Notes: generated by a model not told the origin, from the letters alone. DNA of 20,737 bases from an uncultured bacterium (GCA_937139435.1 CAKZPX010000340.1:1-20737); one strand, 5' to 3'; shown: positions 1-8,508, numbered from the stretch's first letter. A program made the numbers and translations.

Positions 1-981
1 GCGTTCAGCCGGTTGCTCAACCTGGGACGGGCGTTCTGGCCCCAGGGCTATGAATTTCTCTACGGACCGGCAGAGGTGTTGGAAAATAGCCGGGTGGTGC
101 GGGTATATCTGGTAAAGAGCGAGCCCGAGCTGGTCGGGACACGGCTGCGTCGGGCAGAACCAGCACTTTATCAGGGAGCAGAGCTGGAGCGAGCAAACAC
201 CTGGGTGGTGAATTTTGAACTTGACCGGGAAGGTGCGGCGCAGTTTGCCACCGTTACCGGCAGGAATGTCGGACGCCGGCTGGCGATTGTTCTTGACCGG
301 GTGGTGCGTTCGGCGCCGCGAATTCAGGAGCGCATTCCCAACGGTCGGGGGCAGATTACCATGAATGACCGTCGCGGGGACAAGGCGCGCGACCTGGCGA
401 TTGTGCTTAATTCCGGTGCCCTGCCCGCACCGGTTCAGGTGGTTGAGGAGCGTTCAATCGGTGCGTCGCTGGGTGCAGATGCGATCCGGCGCGGATTGAT
501 TGCCGGTGCGGTTGGCGCGATAGTGGTAATCTTGTTTATGATCTTGTATTATGGTGTTGGTGGTGCCCTTGCCGACTTTGCGCTGGTGTGCAACATCTTT
601 TTGCTCCTCGCGGTGCTGGCGGCGTTGCGGGCAACCCTGACCCTGCCCGGACTGGCCGGGATTGCCCTGACCATCGGCATGGCGGTTGACGCCAATGTCC
701 TTGTGTTTGAACGAATCCGGGAAGAGCTGGCGGCAGGCAAGACTCCGATGGCGGCGGTGGATACCGGATACCAGCGGGCGCTGGTAACGATTATTGATGC
801 CAATGTGACAACTTTAATTACTGCGCTGGCGCTCTACTTTATCGGTTCAGGTCCGGTGCGCGGGTTTGCCATAACCCTGGGTGTCGGGTTGATTATCAAC
901 GTGCTTACGGCGGTATTTCTGACGAGATTTATCTTTGATTGGTTCTTGGCCCGTTTTGAAGTCAAAACCTTGAGGATATAA
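1..981 (+). CDS. secD: Protein translocase subunit SecD, C-terminal part (5' end outside window)
   Basis: SecD works with SecF in the inner membrane, using the proton-motive force to pull exported proteins through SecYEG on the outer side. The reading frame is open from base 1 and ends in TAA at 979-981, so the N-terminus lies upstream. The first ~155 visible codons are the end of the periplasmic domain. About five hydrophobic segments follow. The SecD signature DANVLVFERIREEL starts near visible codon 230 and identifies the family. One base separates the stop from the secF start, so the two genes are surely co-transcribed and probably translationally coupled. Nothing is unusual apart from the window-edge truncation. 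Confidence 0.95.
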   Translation, partial: AFSRLLNLGRAFWPQGYEFLYGPAEVLENSRVVRVYLVKSEPELVGTRLRRAEPALYQGAELERANTWVVNFELDREGAAQFATVTGRNVGRRLAIVLDRVVRSAPRIQERIPNGRGQITMNDRRGDKARDLAIVLNSGALPAPVQVVEERSIGASLGADAIRRGLIAGAVGAIVVILFMILYYGVGGALADFALVCNIFLLLAVLAALRATLTLPGLAGIALTIGMAVDANVLVFERIREELAAGKTPMAAVDTGYQRALVTIIDANVTTLITALALYFIGSGPVRGFAITLGVGLIINVLTAVFLTRFIFDWFLARFEVKTLRI

Positions 982-982
982 A

Positions 983-1888
983 ATGAGACTATTTGGCGAG
1001 ACTAGCATTCCCTTTGTTTATAAACGTCGGTTGTTCTTTCTCATCTCAGCGGTGCTGGTGTTAGTCAGCGTTGTTACCATCCTGGTGAAGGGGTTCCGCT
1101 ACGGGGTTGATTTTACCGGTGGAGGGTTGATCCAGGTGCGATTTTCCGGTCCGGTGAAGATTGATGCGGTGCGGGCAGCGCTGACCGCAATTGGTGAGGG
1201 CGGGGCATCAATCCAGCAGACCGAGACAGGCGACTTTCTTATTCGGGTGAAACCAAAGGAAGCGCGCAGTGATGAGTCCGGGTTTTCCTCACGGGTGCGG
1301 GATCAGTTTGCCATTGCTTTTCCCGATAACCCATTTGAGATTCTGCGTGATGAGGCGGTAGGACCAAGGGTTTCCAAGGAGTTACAGAGCAAGGTGCTCT
1401 GGGCGGTGCTGCTCGGGCTGGTGGGTATTCTTATCTATGTTAGTTTTCGCTTTGACTTTCGCTTCGGTACCGGTGCGGTGCTTTCTCTCATTCATGATAC
1501 ACTGATTACCCTGGGGTTGTGTTCGTTATTTAACCGTGAGGTCACCATTACCTTTATTGCCGGTGTATTGACGATGATCGGGTACTCGGTCAATGACACA
1601 ATTGTGGTGTCCGACCGCATCCGGGAGGATATGAAAAAGATGCGCCGGGAGCAGTTCGCCGATGTGTGTAATCGGGCGATCAATCAGGTGTTAAACCGAA
1701 CGGTGATTACCGCGCTGACAACGCTTTTTGTCACGATTGCCCTTTTAATTCTGGCTGCCGCCGAGATAAAGGACTTTGCCTTTGTTATGACGGTGGGCAT
1801 CATTGTTGGTACCTACTCCTCAATATTTGTTGTTGCCAATACGGTGGTAGAGTGGGAGCAGAGGTTCCCAACCCGGCGCCGAAGGTAA
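983..1888 (+). CDS. secF: Protein translocase subunit SecF
   Basis: SecF is the partner of SecD in the export motor. The 301-residue length is normal for a stand-alone SecF. A first membrane segment lies at about residues 17-36. The DFTGG motif that opens the periplasmic domain is at 43-47, and five further hydrophobic segments fill the second half. The family motif NDTIVVSDRIRE begins at residue 204; many family members have FDRIRE, so the Ser is a small variation. The ATG start lies one base after the secD stop. The 3' end overlaps the proposed pgpA start by 37 bases. Confidence 0.95.
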   Translation: MRLFGETSIPFVYKRRLFFLISAVLVLVSVVTILVKGFRYGVDFTGGGLIQVRFSGPVKIDAVRAALTAIGEGGASIQQTETGDFLIRVKPKEARSDESGFSSRVRDQFAIAFPDNPFEILRDEAVGPRVSKELQSKVLWAVLLGLVGILIYVSFRFDFRFGTGAVLSLIHDTLITLGLCSLFNREVTITFIAGVLTMIGYSVNDTIVVSDRIREDMKKMRREQFADVCNRAINQVLNRTVITALTTLFVTIALLILAAAEIKDFAFVMTVGIIVGTYSSIFVVANTVVEWEQRFPTRRRR

Positions 1889-2361
1889 AAGGGCGTTCGG
1901 GCGTCAGGTTTTTTCTCCAGGCAGCGCTGGCGAGCGGTTTTTTCACCGGTTACTTTCCTTTTGCCCCGGCAACTGTTACCAGTTTATTTACCCTGATCCC
2001 TGCCTATTTTCTCAGCCGGAACCCCCTGATTGCTGCGGTGGTGATTATCGGGCTGTTCTTTCTCGGCGTCTGGCTGGCAGATGACCTGGAAAAGGTCTGG
2101 GGTAAAGACCCGGCACGGGTAACAATTGATGAGATCGTCGGTACACTCCTGACCTTCTTTTTGATTCCGGTCTCCTTTCTTGGAATCGGGGTTGGTTTTG
2201 TTCTCTGGCGTGGTTTTGACATTATTAAACTGCCTTTTATTAACCGGGTTCAGAATGTCCGGGGTGGCTGGGGCGTGATGCTTGATGACCTGCTCAGCGG
2301 TATCTGTGCCAACCTTGTTTTAAGGCTCCTGGTATTCCTCTTGCCGATCCTCGGTGGATAA
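1852..2361 (+). CDS. pgpA: Phosphatidylglycerophosphatase A
   Basis: PgpA removes phosphate from phosphatidylglycerophosphate to give phosphatidylglycerol, at the inner membrane. Family features are present: FAPATVTSL near the N-terminus (usually FAPGTxGSL), DEIVG starting at residue 93, and FDIIKLPFI followed by GGWGVMLDDLLSG with the Asp pair at 145-146. Several hydrophobic segments fit the membrane enzyme. The chosen GTG start at 1852 overlaps secF by 37 bases. I see no in-frame ATG, GTG or TTG between it and the conserved core, so it is the best choice, although the first ~17 residues are not conserved. cinA starts 2 bases after the stop. Length (169 aa) is typical. Confidence 0.88.
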   Translation: MGAEVPNPAPKVKGRSGVRFFLQAALASGFFTGYFPFAPATVTSLFTLIPAYFLSRNPLIAAVVIIGLFFLGVWLADDLEKVWGKDPARVTIDEIVGTLLTFFLIPVSFLGIGVGFVLWRGFDIIKLPFINRVQNVRGGWGVMLDDLLSGICANLVLRLLVFLLPILGG

Positions 2362-2363
2362 AA

Positions 2364-3587
2364 ATGAAAGCGGCGATTGTTATCGTTGGTGACGAGATTC
2401 TGGGCGGCCGGGTGGTGGATGTCAACTCCACAACAATAGCCCGGGCGTTATTTAAAATCGGTATTGGTATCCAGCGGGTTGTCTGGGTCGGTGATGATGA
2501 GCGGGCGATTGGACTGGCGGTTGCCGGTGCCCTGGTGGAGAGCAGACTGGTGTTTGTTGTTGGTGGTCTTGGACCAACTCCTGACGACCGGACACTGGCT
2601 GCGGTCTGCCGATTGCTCAACCGGGAGATGGTGGTGCACCAGCCCACGCTTAACCGGATCAGAGCCATTTTTCGGCGCCGGAATATGGCTATGCCAGAGC
2701 AGGCAGGGCGCCAGGCGCTCATACCCCGGGGGGCAGATGTTTTTCTCAATCCGGTCGGGATGGTACCCGGGATGGCGATTGAGCATCAGGGGAGTTTAAT
2801 TGTCCTTCTGCCGGGTGTGCCGCAGGAACTGGAGGCTTTGCTGGCAGACGGTTTGATTGCCTATCTGCAAAAAAGGTTGAAAGGTAAAGTGGTTTATCAA
2901 CGCTTGGTGCGCACCTTTGGACTGGTGGAGTCGGTAATTGCACCCCGGATTATGCGTATCAGCGATCGGTATCCGGGAGTGGCGGTTGGTTTTTATCCAG
3001 GGGTGAGTGGGGTGGACATTTTATTTACCGGAGAGGGAAAAGCGGTAGTGGAGCGGGTGGTTGGTGCGGTAGTCAGGTTGCTGGGAAAGGCGGTTTATGC
3101 CACTGAGGATAAAGGGCTGGCAGAGGTGCTGGGCGAGTTGTTGCGTGCCCGGGGATTGACCATTGCGACCGCTGAATCATGTACCGGCGGGTTGATAGGT
3201 GATTTAGTTACAAATGTTCCGGGTAGTTCTGACTATTATCAGGGCGGAGTTGTGTCCTACAGTAACTCGGTTAAGATGAAACTGTTAGGTGTGCGGGAAA
3301 ACACCCTTGTTCGTTACGGTGCGGTGAGCCGGCAAACGGTTCAGGAGATGGTTTTAGGTGTGTGCCGGCTTTTCGGTACCGATGTCGGGATTGCGGTTTC
3401 GGGTATTGCCGGACCCGGTGGCGGGACAAGGAAAAAGCCGGTCGGGCTGGTGGATATTGGCGTGGCGGTAAAAGGAAAGGTAACTGTTGAACGGCACAAT
3501 TTTTCCGGTAACCGGCGGTTAATAAAAGAGCGTTCTGCCTATGCCGCACTTGACCTTTGTCGGCGTGTGCTCAGTTCGGGAGATTGA
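2364..3587 (+). CDS. cinA: CinA family protein: MoaB-like domain plus NMN amidohydrolase domain
   Basis: The protein has the full two-domain CinA layout (407 aa). The N-terminal MoaB/MogA-like (COG1058) domain carries GDEILGG near residue 10 and GGLGPTPDDRT near residue 66. The C-terminal domain carries AESCTGG at 270-276 and SGIAGPGGGT near 346, the signature of the nicotinamide mononucleotide deamidase (PncC) active site. Known full-length CinA proteins combine ADP-ribose pyrophosphatase and NMN deamidase activities in pyridine-nucleotide recycling, and the family is also named for competence and damage induction. The start is ATG, 2 bases after the pgpA stop. thpR follows after 61 bases. 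All key motifs look intact. Confidence 0.93.
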   Translation: MKAAIVIVGDEILGGRVVDVNSTTIARALFKIGIGIQRVVWVGDDERAIGLAVAGALVESRLVFVVGGLGPTPDDRTLAAVCRLLNREMVVHQPTLNRIRAIFRRRNMAMPEQAGRQALIPRGADVFLNPVGMVPGMAIEHQGSLIVLLPGVPQELEALLADGLIAYLQKRLKGKVVYQRLVRTFGLVESVIAPRIMRISDRYPGVAVGFYPGVSGVDILFTGEGKAVVERVVGAVVRLLGKAVYATEDKGLAEVLGELLRARGLTIATAESCTGGLIGDLVTNVPGSSDYYQGGVVSYSNSVKMKLLGVRENTLVRYGAVSRQTVQEMVLGVCRLFGTDVGIAVSGIAGPGGGTRKKPVGLVDIGVAVKGKVTVERHNFSGNRRLIKERSAYAALDLCRRVLSSGD

Positions 3588-3648
3588 CGACTTTGATGGT
3601 TATGATGCCATTTTGCTTGCCTGACCTGGGCTTTAACCGGGATGGGTT

Positions 3649-4230
3649 ATGAGAAAAGAGAGTGGTGGTTCGGGCAGGACAGTGCGCACCTTTGTGGCGG
3701 TTGACACTTCTCCGGAGGTAAAGGCAGAACTTTCCTGTCTGCTGAGCGGTCTGATGGGCAAAACGCGTTTGAATGTTAAATGGGTTAAGCCCGAACAGAT
3801 GCATCTGACGCTTGCCTTTCTCGGTGAGGTGGCAGCAGAGTTTATTGAGCGGACAAAGGAGCAACTGGCTGCGGTAGCGGTGCGGTTTGCACCGATTCGC
3901 TGTCAGCTGTCCGGGCTGGGCGCTTTTCCTGACCCGGCAAGGGCACGGGTGCTCTGGACTGGTGTTACAACCGGAGATAAGGAGATAAAGGGGTTGCAGA
4001 AAGAGGTGAGCCGGGCGCTGGGGCGGATTGGTTATCTGCCGGAGAAAAGAGCATTTACCCCGCATCTCACCCTTGGTCGGATAAGAGATTTCGGTGATGC
4101 CCGCTTTATTCAGGAGATAAAATTTGTCAGTTCTGAATGGCAGATTGACCGGTTAACGCTTTACCGGAGTGAACTGTATCCTGATGGTCCGGTATATACT
4201 CCGCTTGCCCAATTCTTTCTTAAAGGTTAA
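3649..4230 (+). CDS. thpR: RNA 2',3'-cyclic phosphodiesterase / 2'-5' RNA ligase family protein
   Basis: This belongs to the 2H phosphoesterase family (LigT/ThpR). The two catalytic HxTx motifs are visible as HLTL at residues 52-55 and HLTL at 139-142, separated by the usual distance. The 193-residue length is normal. Members join or open 2'-5' RNA linkages and hydrolyse 2',3'-cyclic phosphates; the physiological substrate is generally unclear. It lies 61 bases after cinA, an arrangement also known from lineages where cinA-ligT-recA form an operon, but no recA follows here. The ATG at 3649 has only a weak GGGATGGG-like ribosome site. It is the last gene before a 241-base gap, so it probably ends the first operon. 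Confidence 0.9.
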   Translation: MRKESGGSGRTVRTFVAVDTSPEVKAELSCLLSGLMGKTRLNVKWVKPEQMHLTLAFLGEVAAEFIERTKEQLAAVAVRFAPIRCQLSGLGAFPDPARARVLWTGVTTGDKEIKGLQKEVSRALGRIGYLPEKRAFTPHLTLGRIRDFGDARFIQEIKFVSSEWQIDRLTLYRSELYPDGPVYTPLAQFFLKG

Positions 4231-4260
4231 TGGTTTCCGGTTAAAATCAGACAGAACGAC

Positions 4261-4294
4261 GGGATAATTCCCAGGGGAACCCGGGGTATACCCC
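4261..4294. repeat. Cluster of three short G/C palindromes in the thpR-nfeD gap
   Basis: Three adjacent units each have a G-run, a short A/T core and a C-run: GGGATAATTCCC (4261-4272), GGGGAACCC (4274-4282) and the perfect palindrome GGGGTATACCCC (4283-4294). Each could form a tiny hairpin in RNA or bind a dimeric protein. Similar units stand in tandem at 15827-15875, so this looks like a shared element rather than chance. Function is unknown. Confidence 0.6.
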
Positions 4295-4333
4295 TCTTGA
4301 CGCACCCGAATAAATATCTTGAGGAAAATCAAC

Positions 4334-4380
4334 CGGTTAATAATATCAGTATTATTTCAACCGTTATTTTTACCTTTTTT
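4334..4380 (+). terminator. Probable intrinsic terminator after thpR
   Basis: An A/T-rich hairpin is visible. The arm CGGTTAATAATA (4334-4345) pairs with TATTATT (4350-4356) and AACCG (4359-4363) across the loop TCAG, with a 2-base bulge. T-rich DNA follows (4364-4371 and 4375-4380). The stem is weak in G/C, but its length and the T-tracts suit Rho-independent termination of the secD-thpR unit. It lies upstream of the nfeD promoter. Confidence 0.5.
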
Positions 4381-4408
4381 ATGGCTCTTATTTAATATGG
4401 GCTTTGCC

Positions 4409-4439
4409 TTGACTTTTATCTGATGGCGGGCATTATAAA
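4409..4439 (+). promoter_or_regulatory. Probable sigma-70-type promoter for the nfeD operon
   Basis: TTGACT at 4409-4414 serves as -35. The -10 is read as ATTATA (17-base spacer), TTATAA (18) or TATAAA (19) around 4432-4439. A strong AGGAGG ribosome site (4461-4466) and the nfeD ATG at 4472 follow at suitable distances. The gap also contains a terminator-like hairpin, so a new transcription unit starting here is consistent. Confidence 0.6.
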
Positions 4440-4471
4440 GTGATGATGGCAAAAGATAACAGGAGGCAGGT

Positions 4472-4903
4472 ATGCCTGTTTTGAAACCGGTGGTCTGGAT
4501 TGTGGCGGGATTGGTCATTGCCGCACTGGAGATGGTTGTGCCGGGTAATGTGATTATCTGGTTTGGTTTGGCGGCAATTCTGACCGGCATCATAGCAATT
4601 TTTGTGCATAATCCTTATGTGCATTATGGTGCCTTTATTATTCTGTCCGGTGGCGCGCTTTTTCTTGCCCAGTGGATCGGCAGGAAGATTACCCGACCCG
4701 AGCCCGAGCCGGTTGGTGCGCTGCGGTTGTTCGGGGCGATCGGGCTGGTGATTAAGGAGATAAATCCGCCTGAACTGGGGCGGGTTAAGGTTGACGGTGA
4801 GGAGTGGCTTGCCCAGTCAGATGAGAGTATCGGCACGGGCGAGCGGGTGAAGGTGGTGCGGGTGGAAGGCACCCGGCTGATTGTTGAGCGATTAAAGGGC
4901 TAA
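4472..4903 (+). CDS. nfeD: NfeD-like membrane protein (short form)
   Basis: This short NfeD protein of 143 residues begins with about three membrane segments between residues 8 and 68. A soluble C-terminal OB-fold-like domain of roughly 70 residues follows, typical of NfeD1b. It ends in the usual pattern: GxVxVDGExW, then GERVKVVRVEGTRLIVER. The serine-protease domain of long NfeD forms is absent. NfeD proteins are known partners of SPFH/stomatin proteins, and an SPFH gene follows after 12 bases behind an AAGGAGG site. The ATG is supported by AGGAGG 5 bases upstream. Likely role: an accessory component of an SPFH membrane microdomain; exact activity unknown. Confidence 0.88.
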   Translation: MPVLKPVVWIVAGLVIAALEMVVPGNVIIWFGLAAILTGIIAIFVHNPYVHYGAFIILSGGALFLAQWIGRKITRPEPEPVGALRLFGAIGLVIKEINPPELGRVKVDGEEWLAQSDESIGTGERVKVVRVEGTRLIVERLKG

Positions 4904-4915
4904 AAGGAGGAAGGT

Positions 4916-5830
4916 ATGACCGCATTGATTGTTGTAGTTCTGGCGTTTCTTTTTCTCTGGGCGCTCCTGGGTTTGAAGATTGTCCGACCCTATCAACGGG
5001 GCGTGGTGGAGAGGCTGGGAAAATATCAGCGGGTGGTTCAGCCCGGTTTGAATCTAATTATTCCGTTTATTGAACGGTTAATTAAGGTTGATATGCGCGA
5101 GCAGGTGGTGGATGTGCCGCCGCAGGAGGTAATTACCAAGGATAATGCCACAGTGACGGTTGATGCGATTGTTTATTATGAGGTCACCGACCCGGTGAAG
5201 GTGCTTTACAATGTCGCCAATTTCCGGCTGGCAACGATTAAGCTGGCGCAGACCAATCTGCGTAATGTTATCGGTGACCTGACCCTGGATGAGTCTTTAA
5301 CATCACGGGAGCGGATCAATGCCAAGTTGCGCGATGTGCTGGATGAGGCGACCGATAAGTGGGGCGCAAAGGTAACCCGGGTGGAGTTACAGCGGATTGA
5401 GCCGCCCAGTGATGTTACCGAGGCGATGCACCGTCAGATGAAGGCGGAACGGGACCGCCGGGCGGTGGTTCTGGAGGCAGAGGGTGTGCGGCAGGCGGCA
5501 ATTCTTAAGGCTGAGGGAGAGAAGCAGGCAAGGATTCTCGAGGCGGAGGGCCAGGCGGCGGCGATTCAGCGGGTGGCGGATGCGGAGAAATATAAGTTGT
5601 TGACCGTGGCCGAGGGTGAGGCGCAGGCGATTGAACGGGTTTATGCAGCAATTCATAAAGGTAACCCAACGAAGGACTTGATTACGATTAAGTATCTGGA
5701 GGCGCTGGCAAAGATGGCAGAGGGCAAGGCGACAAAGTTGTTTGTTCCTTATGAGGCGTCCGGAATTCTGAGTGCGTTGACAGTGGTGCTGGAAAGTTTA
5801 AGGGATAAGGCAGGAGGCACAGAAAAATAA
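4916..5830 (+). CDS. qmcA: SPFH/stomatin-like membrane scaffold protein (QmcA/paraslipin type)
   Basis: The 304-residue protein has one N-terminal hydrophobic anchor (about 3-20). The SPFH/Band 7 domain begins with VRPYQRGVVERLGKY, followed by PGLNLIIPFIE, and runs to about residue 180. A charged helical region rich in repeated EAEG/KAEG units (about 185-245) then predicts a coiled coil, and a short conserved tail follows. This is the standard stomatin/paraslipin layout. These proteins form large oligomeric cages or rafts in the inner membrane and often modulate proteases, channels or pumps. It is paired with nfeD, and a cation-pump gene follows after 47 bases. The gene symbol is by similarity of type only. 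Confidence 0.88.
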   Translation: MTALIVVVLAFLFLWALLGLKIVRPYQRGVVERLGKYQRVVQPGLNLIIPFIERLIKVDMREQVVDVPPQEVITKDNATVTVDAIVYYEVTDPVKVLYNVANFRLATIKLAQTNLRNVIGDLTLDESLTSRERINAKLRDVLDEATDKWGAKVTRVELQRIEPPSDVTEAMHRQMKAERDRRAVVLEAEGVRQAAILKAEGEKQARILEAEGQAAAIQRVADAEKYKLLTVAEGEAQAIERVYAAIHKGNPTKDLITIKYLEALAKMAEGKATKLFVPYEASGILSALTVVLESLRDKAGGTEK

Positions 5831-5877
5831 AAAGCCGGTTGCACCAGATAGAGGCAGAATTACCCGGAGCGCAGAGC

Positions 5878-8508
5878 ATGAGTGACTGGCATCAGAAGAA
5901 AAAGGAGGAGGTTGTTGCCCGGCTGGGTTCGGATGGGGAACAGGGGCTGAGCCCGGAAGAGGCGCAGCGGCGGTTGGAGGCGACCGGTAGAAATGAGTTG
6001 CCAGAGCGGGCAACCCGGAGTCCTTTAGAAATACTTTTCTCCCAGTTTACATCAATAATGGTGATTGTCCTGCTGATAGCGGGCGTGGTTTCTTTTCTTC
6101 TCGGGGAGATGGTGGATGCGGTGGCGATAATGGCGATTGTGGTTTTGAATGCCGGTCTGGGTTTTTTCCAGGAGTTTCGGGCAGAAAGGGCGTTGCAGGC
6201 TTTAAAGCAGATGGCGGTGCCCCGGGTGCGGGTGCGACGGGGCGGGACGGTGCAGGATATTTCTGCTGCCGAAGTTGTGCCCGGTGATGTTGTCCTTCTT
6301 GATGCCGGGGTAAAGGTCCCTGCTGATGGCAGGCTTTTAGAGGCGGTGAACCTGCGGGTAACCGAGGCGGCGCTGACCGGTGAGTCTGAGCCGGTGGATA
6401 AGGATGCGGATGTTTGTCTGAACACGAACACAGCCGATGATGTGCCTTTGAGCGAACGACGGAATATGGTTTATATGGGCACGGCGGTGGTGGCGGGCAG
6501 GGGGGTGATGGTTGTTACCGAGACCGGTGTCCGAACCGAGCTGGGTAAGATTGCTGACCTGCTGCAGAGTGCGAAACGGGAGCCGACACCTTTGCAGAAG
6601 CGGCTGGAAAGAATGGCAAGGGAACTGGCAGCAGCGGTTTTAGTGATCGTGGCGATTGTATTTTTCCTTGGTGTATTAAGTGGTGAGAATTACCGGCAGA
6701 TGTTTATGATTGCGGTGGCGATGGCGGTGGCAGCGGTGCCCGAGGGTTTGCCAGCGGTGGTGACAATTGCCCTGACCCTTGGGGCGCGGCGGATGTTTTT
6801 GCGTAACGCCCTGATCCGGCGCCTGAATGCGGTGGAGACGCTGGGCTCGGTAACGGTAATCTGTTCCGACAAGACCGGCACCTTAACCCAGAATCAGATG
6901 ATGGTAACAGTTTTAGACGCTGCCGGTGAGGAACTTGACCTGCAGGTAATCAGGGCAAAAAAGGGTGGCAGGGAGCAACTGGCGGCGGAACTTTCGCCCG
7001 GACTGGCGTTACTGGTTGCGGGTGGCGCTCTTTGTAACGATGCCTGCTGTGTGGTGGATGATACCGGCGCAGAAAAGACGATGCGGGTAATGGGTGATCC
7101 GACCGAGTCTGCTCTGGTTTTGACCGCACGGGAATTAAGTATTGATCCGGACCGACTGCGCGGGATGTTGCCCAGGGTGGCAGAGGTGCCATTCTCCTCG
7201 GAGAGGAAGCGGATGAGTACAATTCATAAAATTGCGGTATCAGAGGTGAAGACGAAAAACGAGGAGCTGCTGGTTGCAACATTGAAAAAAGTAACCGGAG
7301 CGGACGGATTGGTGCTCTGGGCAAAAGGGGCGATAGATGTGTTGGTGGGGTTGTCGGGCGGTGTCTTTGTTGATGGACGGGTGGAGCCGATAAGTGAAGA
7401 GTGGCGACAGCGGATTATTTCTGCCCAGGAGCGGTTGAGCGGAAAGGGCATCAGAGTACTGGGGATTGGATTCCGGCTGGTAAAGGCAGAGGAACTGGCA
7501 GGGTCAGGAACGAAAGAGGCGCTGGAAAAAGACCTGGTGTTTGTCGGCATGAGCGGGATGATTGACCCGGCACGTCCGGAGGTGAAGGATGCGGTGCGTA
7601 TGTGTCGTGAGGCAGGGATTAAACCGGTGATGATTACCGGTGACCATCCTTTGACAGCACTTTTTATCGCGCAGGATATCGGTATCATTGGTAGCGACGA
7701 TGCTGGTAAGGAGCGCCTGATTACCGGCAGGGAATTGAGCCGGTTGTCGGTAGCGGAGCTGACCGGACTTGTTGACCGGATTGCGATTTATGCCCGGGTG
7801 ACACCAGAAGATAAACTTGCGATTGTTTCCGCGCTGCAGAAGCGGGGTGAGGTGGTGGCGATGACCGGTGACGGGGTGAACGATGCACCGGCGCTGAAAC
7901 GGGCAGATATTGGTGTGGCGATGGGTGTTACCGGAACCGATGTAGCAAAGGAGGCGGCGGATATGGTGCTGCTGGATGACAACTTTGCCACAATCGTTGC
8001 TGCGGTGCGCGAGGGCAGGGCGATATACGATAACATTCGCAAATTTATCCGTTACACCTTTGCCTCCAACGTCGGGGAGATCTGGACAATGATTATCGCT
8101 CCATTTCTTGGTTTGCCTTTTCCCCTGACCGCCTTACAGATTCTGTGGGTCAACCTGGTTACCGATGGTCTCCCCGGTCTGGCATTGGGTGTTGAACCAC
8201 CAGAAAGAGATGTGATGCGTCGTCCGCCCCGCCGGTTAAAAGAGAGTATTTTTGCCCACGGGATGGCGATAAGCATTATCTGGACCGGGCTTTTAATGGC
8301 GCTGGTATCGTTAGGGGTGGGTCTCTGGGGCTGGTCAAAGGGTTCTCATACCTGGCGGACGATGCTTTTTACCACATTGACGATGGCACAGTTGTGGCAA
8401 TCTCTGGCACTGCGTTCCTTTCGGGATTCGGTTTTTAAAATGGGTTTTTTCACCAACCCGGCGATGGTGTGGACATTTCTTATTACCCTTCTGCTACAGC
8501 TGCTGTGA
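5878..8508 (+). CDS. P2-type (SERCA/PMR1-like) cation-transporting ATPase, probably Ca2+; frame broken within the penultimate membrane helix
   Basis: This P-type ATPase moves cations, probably Ca2+, out of the cytoplasm. With the ATG at 5878, TGES starts at residue 167, the M4 motif PEGLP at 288, the phosphorylated Asp of DKTGTLT is 331, and TGDGVND starts at 663. Ca2+-site residues of SERCA are found in M5 (N731, E734) and M6 (N759, T762, D763). The M8 glutamate (SERCA E908) is replaced by Gln838, so site I may be altered. A TTG at 5839 would extend the N-terminus by 13 residues, but the ATG has GGAG 8 bases upstream and fits the family. The frame stops at TGA 8506-8508 inside the penultimate helix, and the rest continues in the -1 frame (see next feature). 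Without the break the protein would be 935 aa. Confidence 0.9.
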   Translation: MSDWHQKKKEEVVARLGSDGEQGLSPEEAQRRLEATGRNELPERATRSPLEILFSQFTSIMVIVLLIAGVVSFLLGEMVDAVAIMAIVVLNAGLGFFQEFRAERALQALKQMAVPRVRVRRGGTVQDISAAEVVPGDVVLLDAGVKVPADGRLLEAVNLRVTEAALTGESEPVDKDADVCLNTNTADDVPLSERRNMVYMGTAVVAGRGVMVVTETGVRTELGKIADLLQSAKREPTPLQKRLERMARELAAAVLVIVAIVFFLGVLSGENYRQMFMIAVAMAVAAVPEGLPAVVTIALTLGARRMFLRNALIRRLNAVETLGSVTVICSDKTGTLTQNQMMVTVLDAAGEELDLQVIRAKKGGREQLAAELSPGLALLVAGGALCNDACCVVDDTGAEKTMRVMGDPTESALVLTARELSIDPDRLRGMLPRVAEVPFSSERKRMSTIHKIAVSEVKTKNEELLVATLKKVTGADGLVLWAKGAIDVLVGLSGGVFVDGRVEPISEEWRQRIISAQERLSGKGIRVLGIGFRLVKAEELAGSGTKEALEKDLVFVGMSGMIDPARPEVKDAVRMCREAGIKPVMITGDHPLTALFIAQDIGIIGSDDAGKERLITGRELSRLSVAELTGLVDRIAIYARVTPEDKLAIVSALQKRGEVVAMTGDGVNDAPALKRADIGVAMGVTGTDVAKEAADMVLLDDNFATIVAAVREGRAIYDNIRKFIRYTFASNVGEIWTMIIAPFLGLPFPLTALQILWVNLVTDGLPGLALGVEPPERDVMRRPPRRLKESIFAHGMAISIIWTGLLMALVSLGVGLWGWSKGSHTWRTMLFTTLTMAQLWQSLALRSFRDSVFKMGFFTNPAMVWTFLITLLLQLL

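Noticed and set aside
2294..2749. 151-codon open frame on the minus strand opposite cinA
   Set aside because: It lies inside a well-conserved gene, has low-complexity Ser/Arg/Pro-rich composition and no recognisable domain, as expected for the shadow of a G/C-rich coding frame.
3596..3652. 18-codon mini-frame before thpR, ending in an ATGA overlap with its start
   Set aside because: It could be a leader peptide, but there is no ribosome site or attenuator structure, and a frame this short is expected by chance.
3571..4065. 164-codon open frame on the minus strand opposite thpR
   Set aside because: It is antisense to the clear 2H phosphoesterase gene and its translation is not protein-like (Gln, Arg and Cys rich without motifs).
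4297..4320. TTGACG followed by TATCTT as a promoter in the thpR-nfeD gap
   Set aside because: The spacing is only about 12 bases; the TTGACT/TATAAA pair at 4409-4439 fits better.
5892..6431. 179-codon open frame on the minus strand opposite the ATPase
   Set aside because: Ser/Thr/Arg-rich translation without any domain, fully within conserved ATPase coding sequence.
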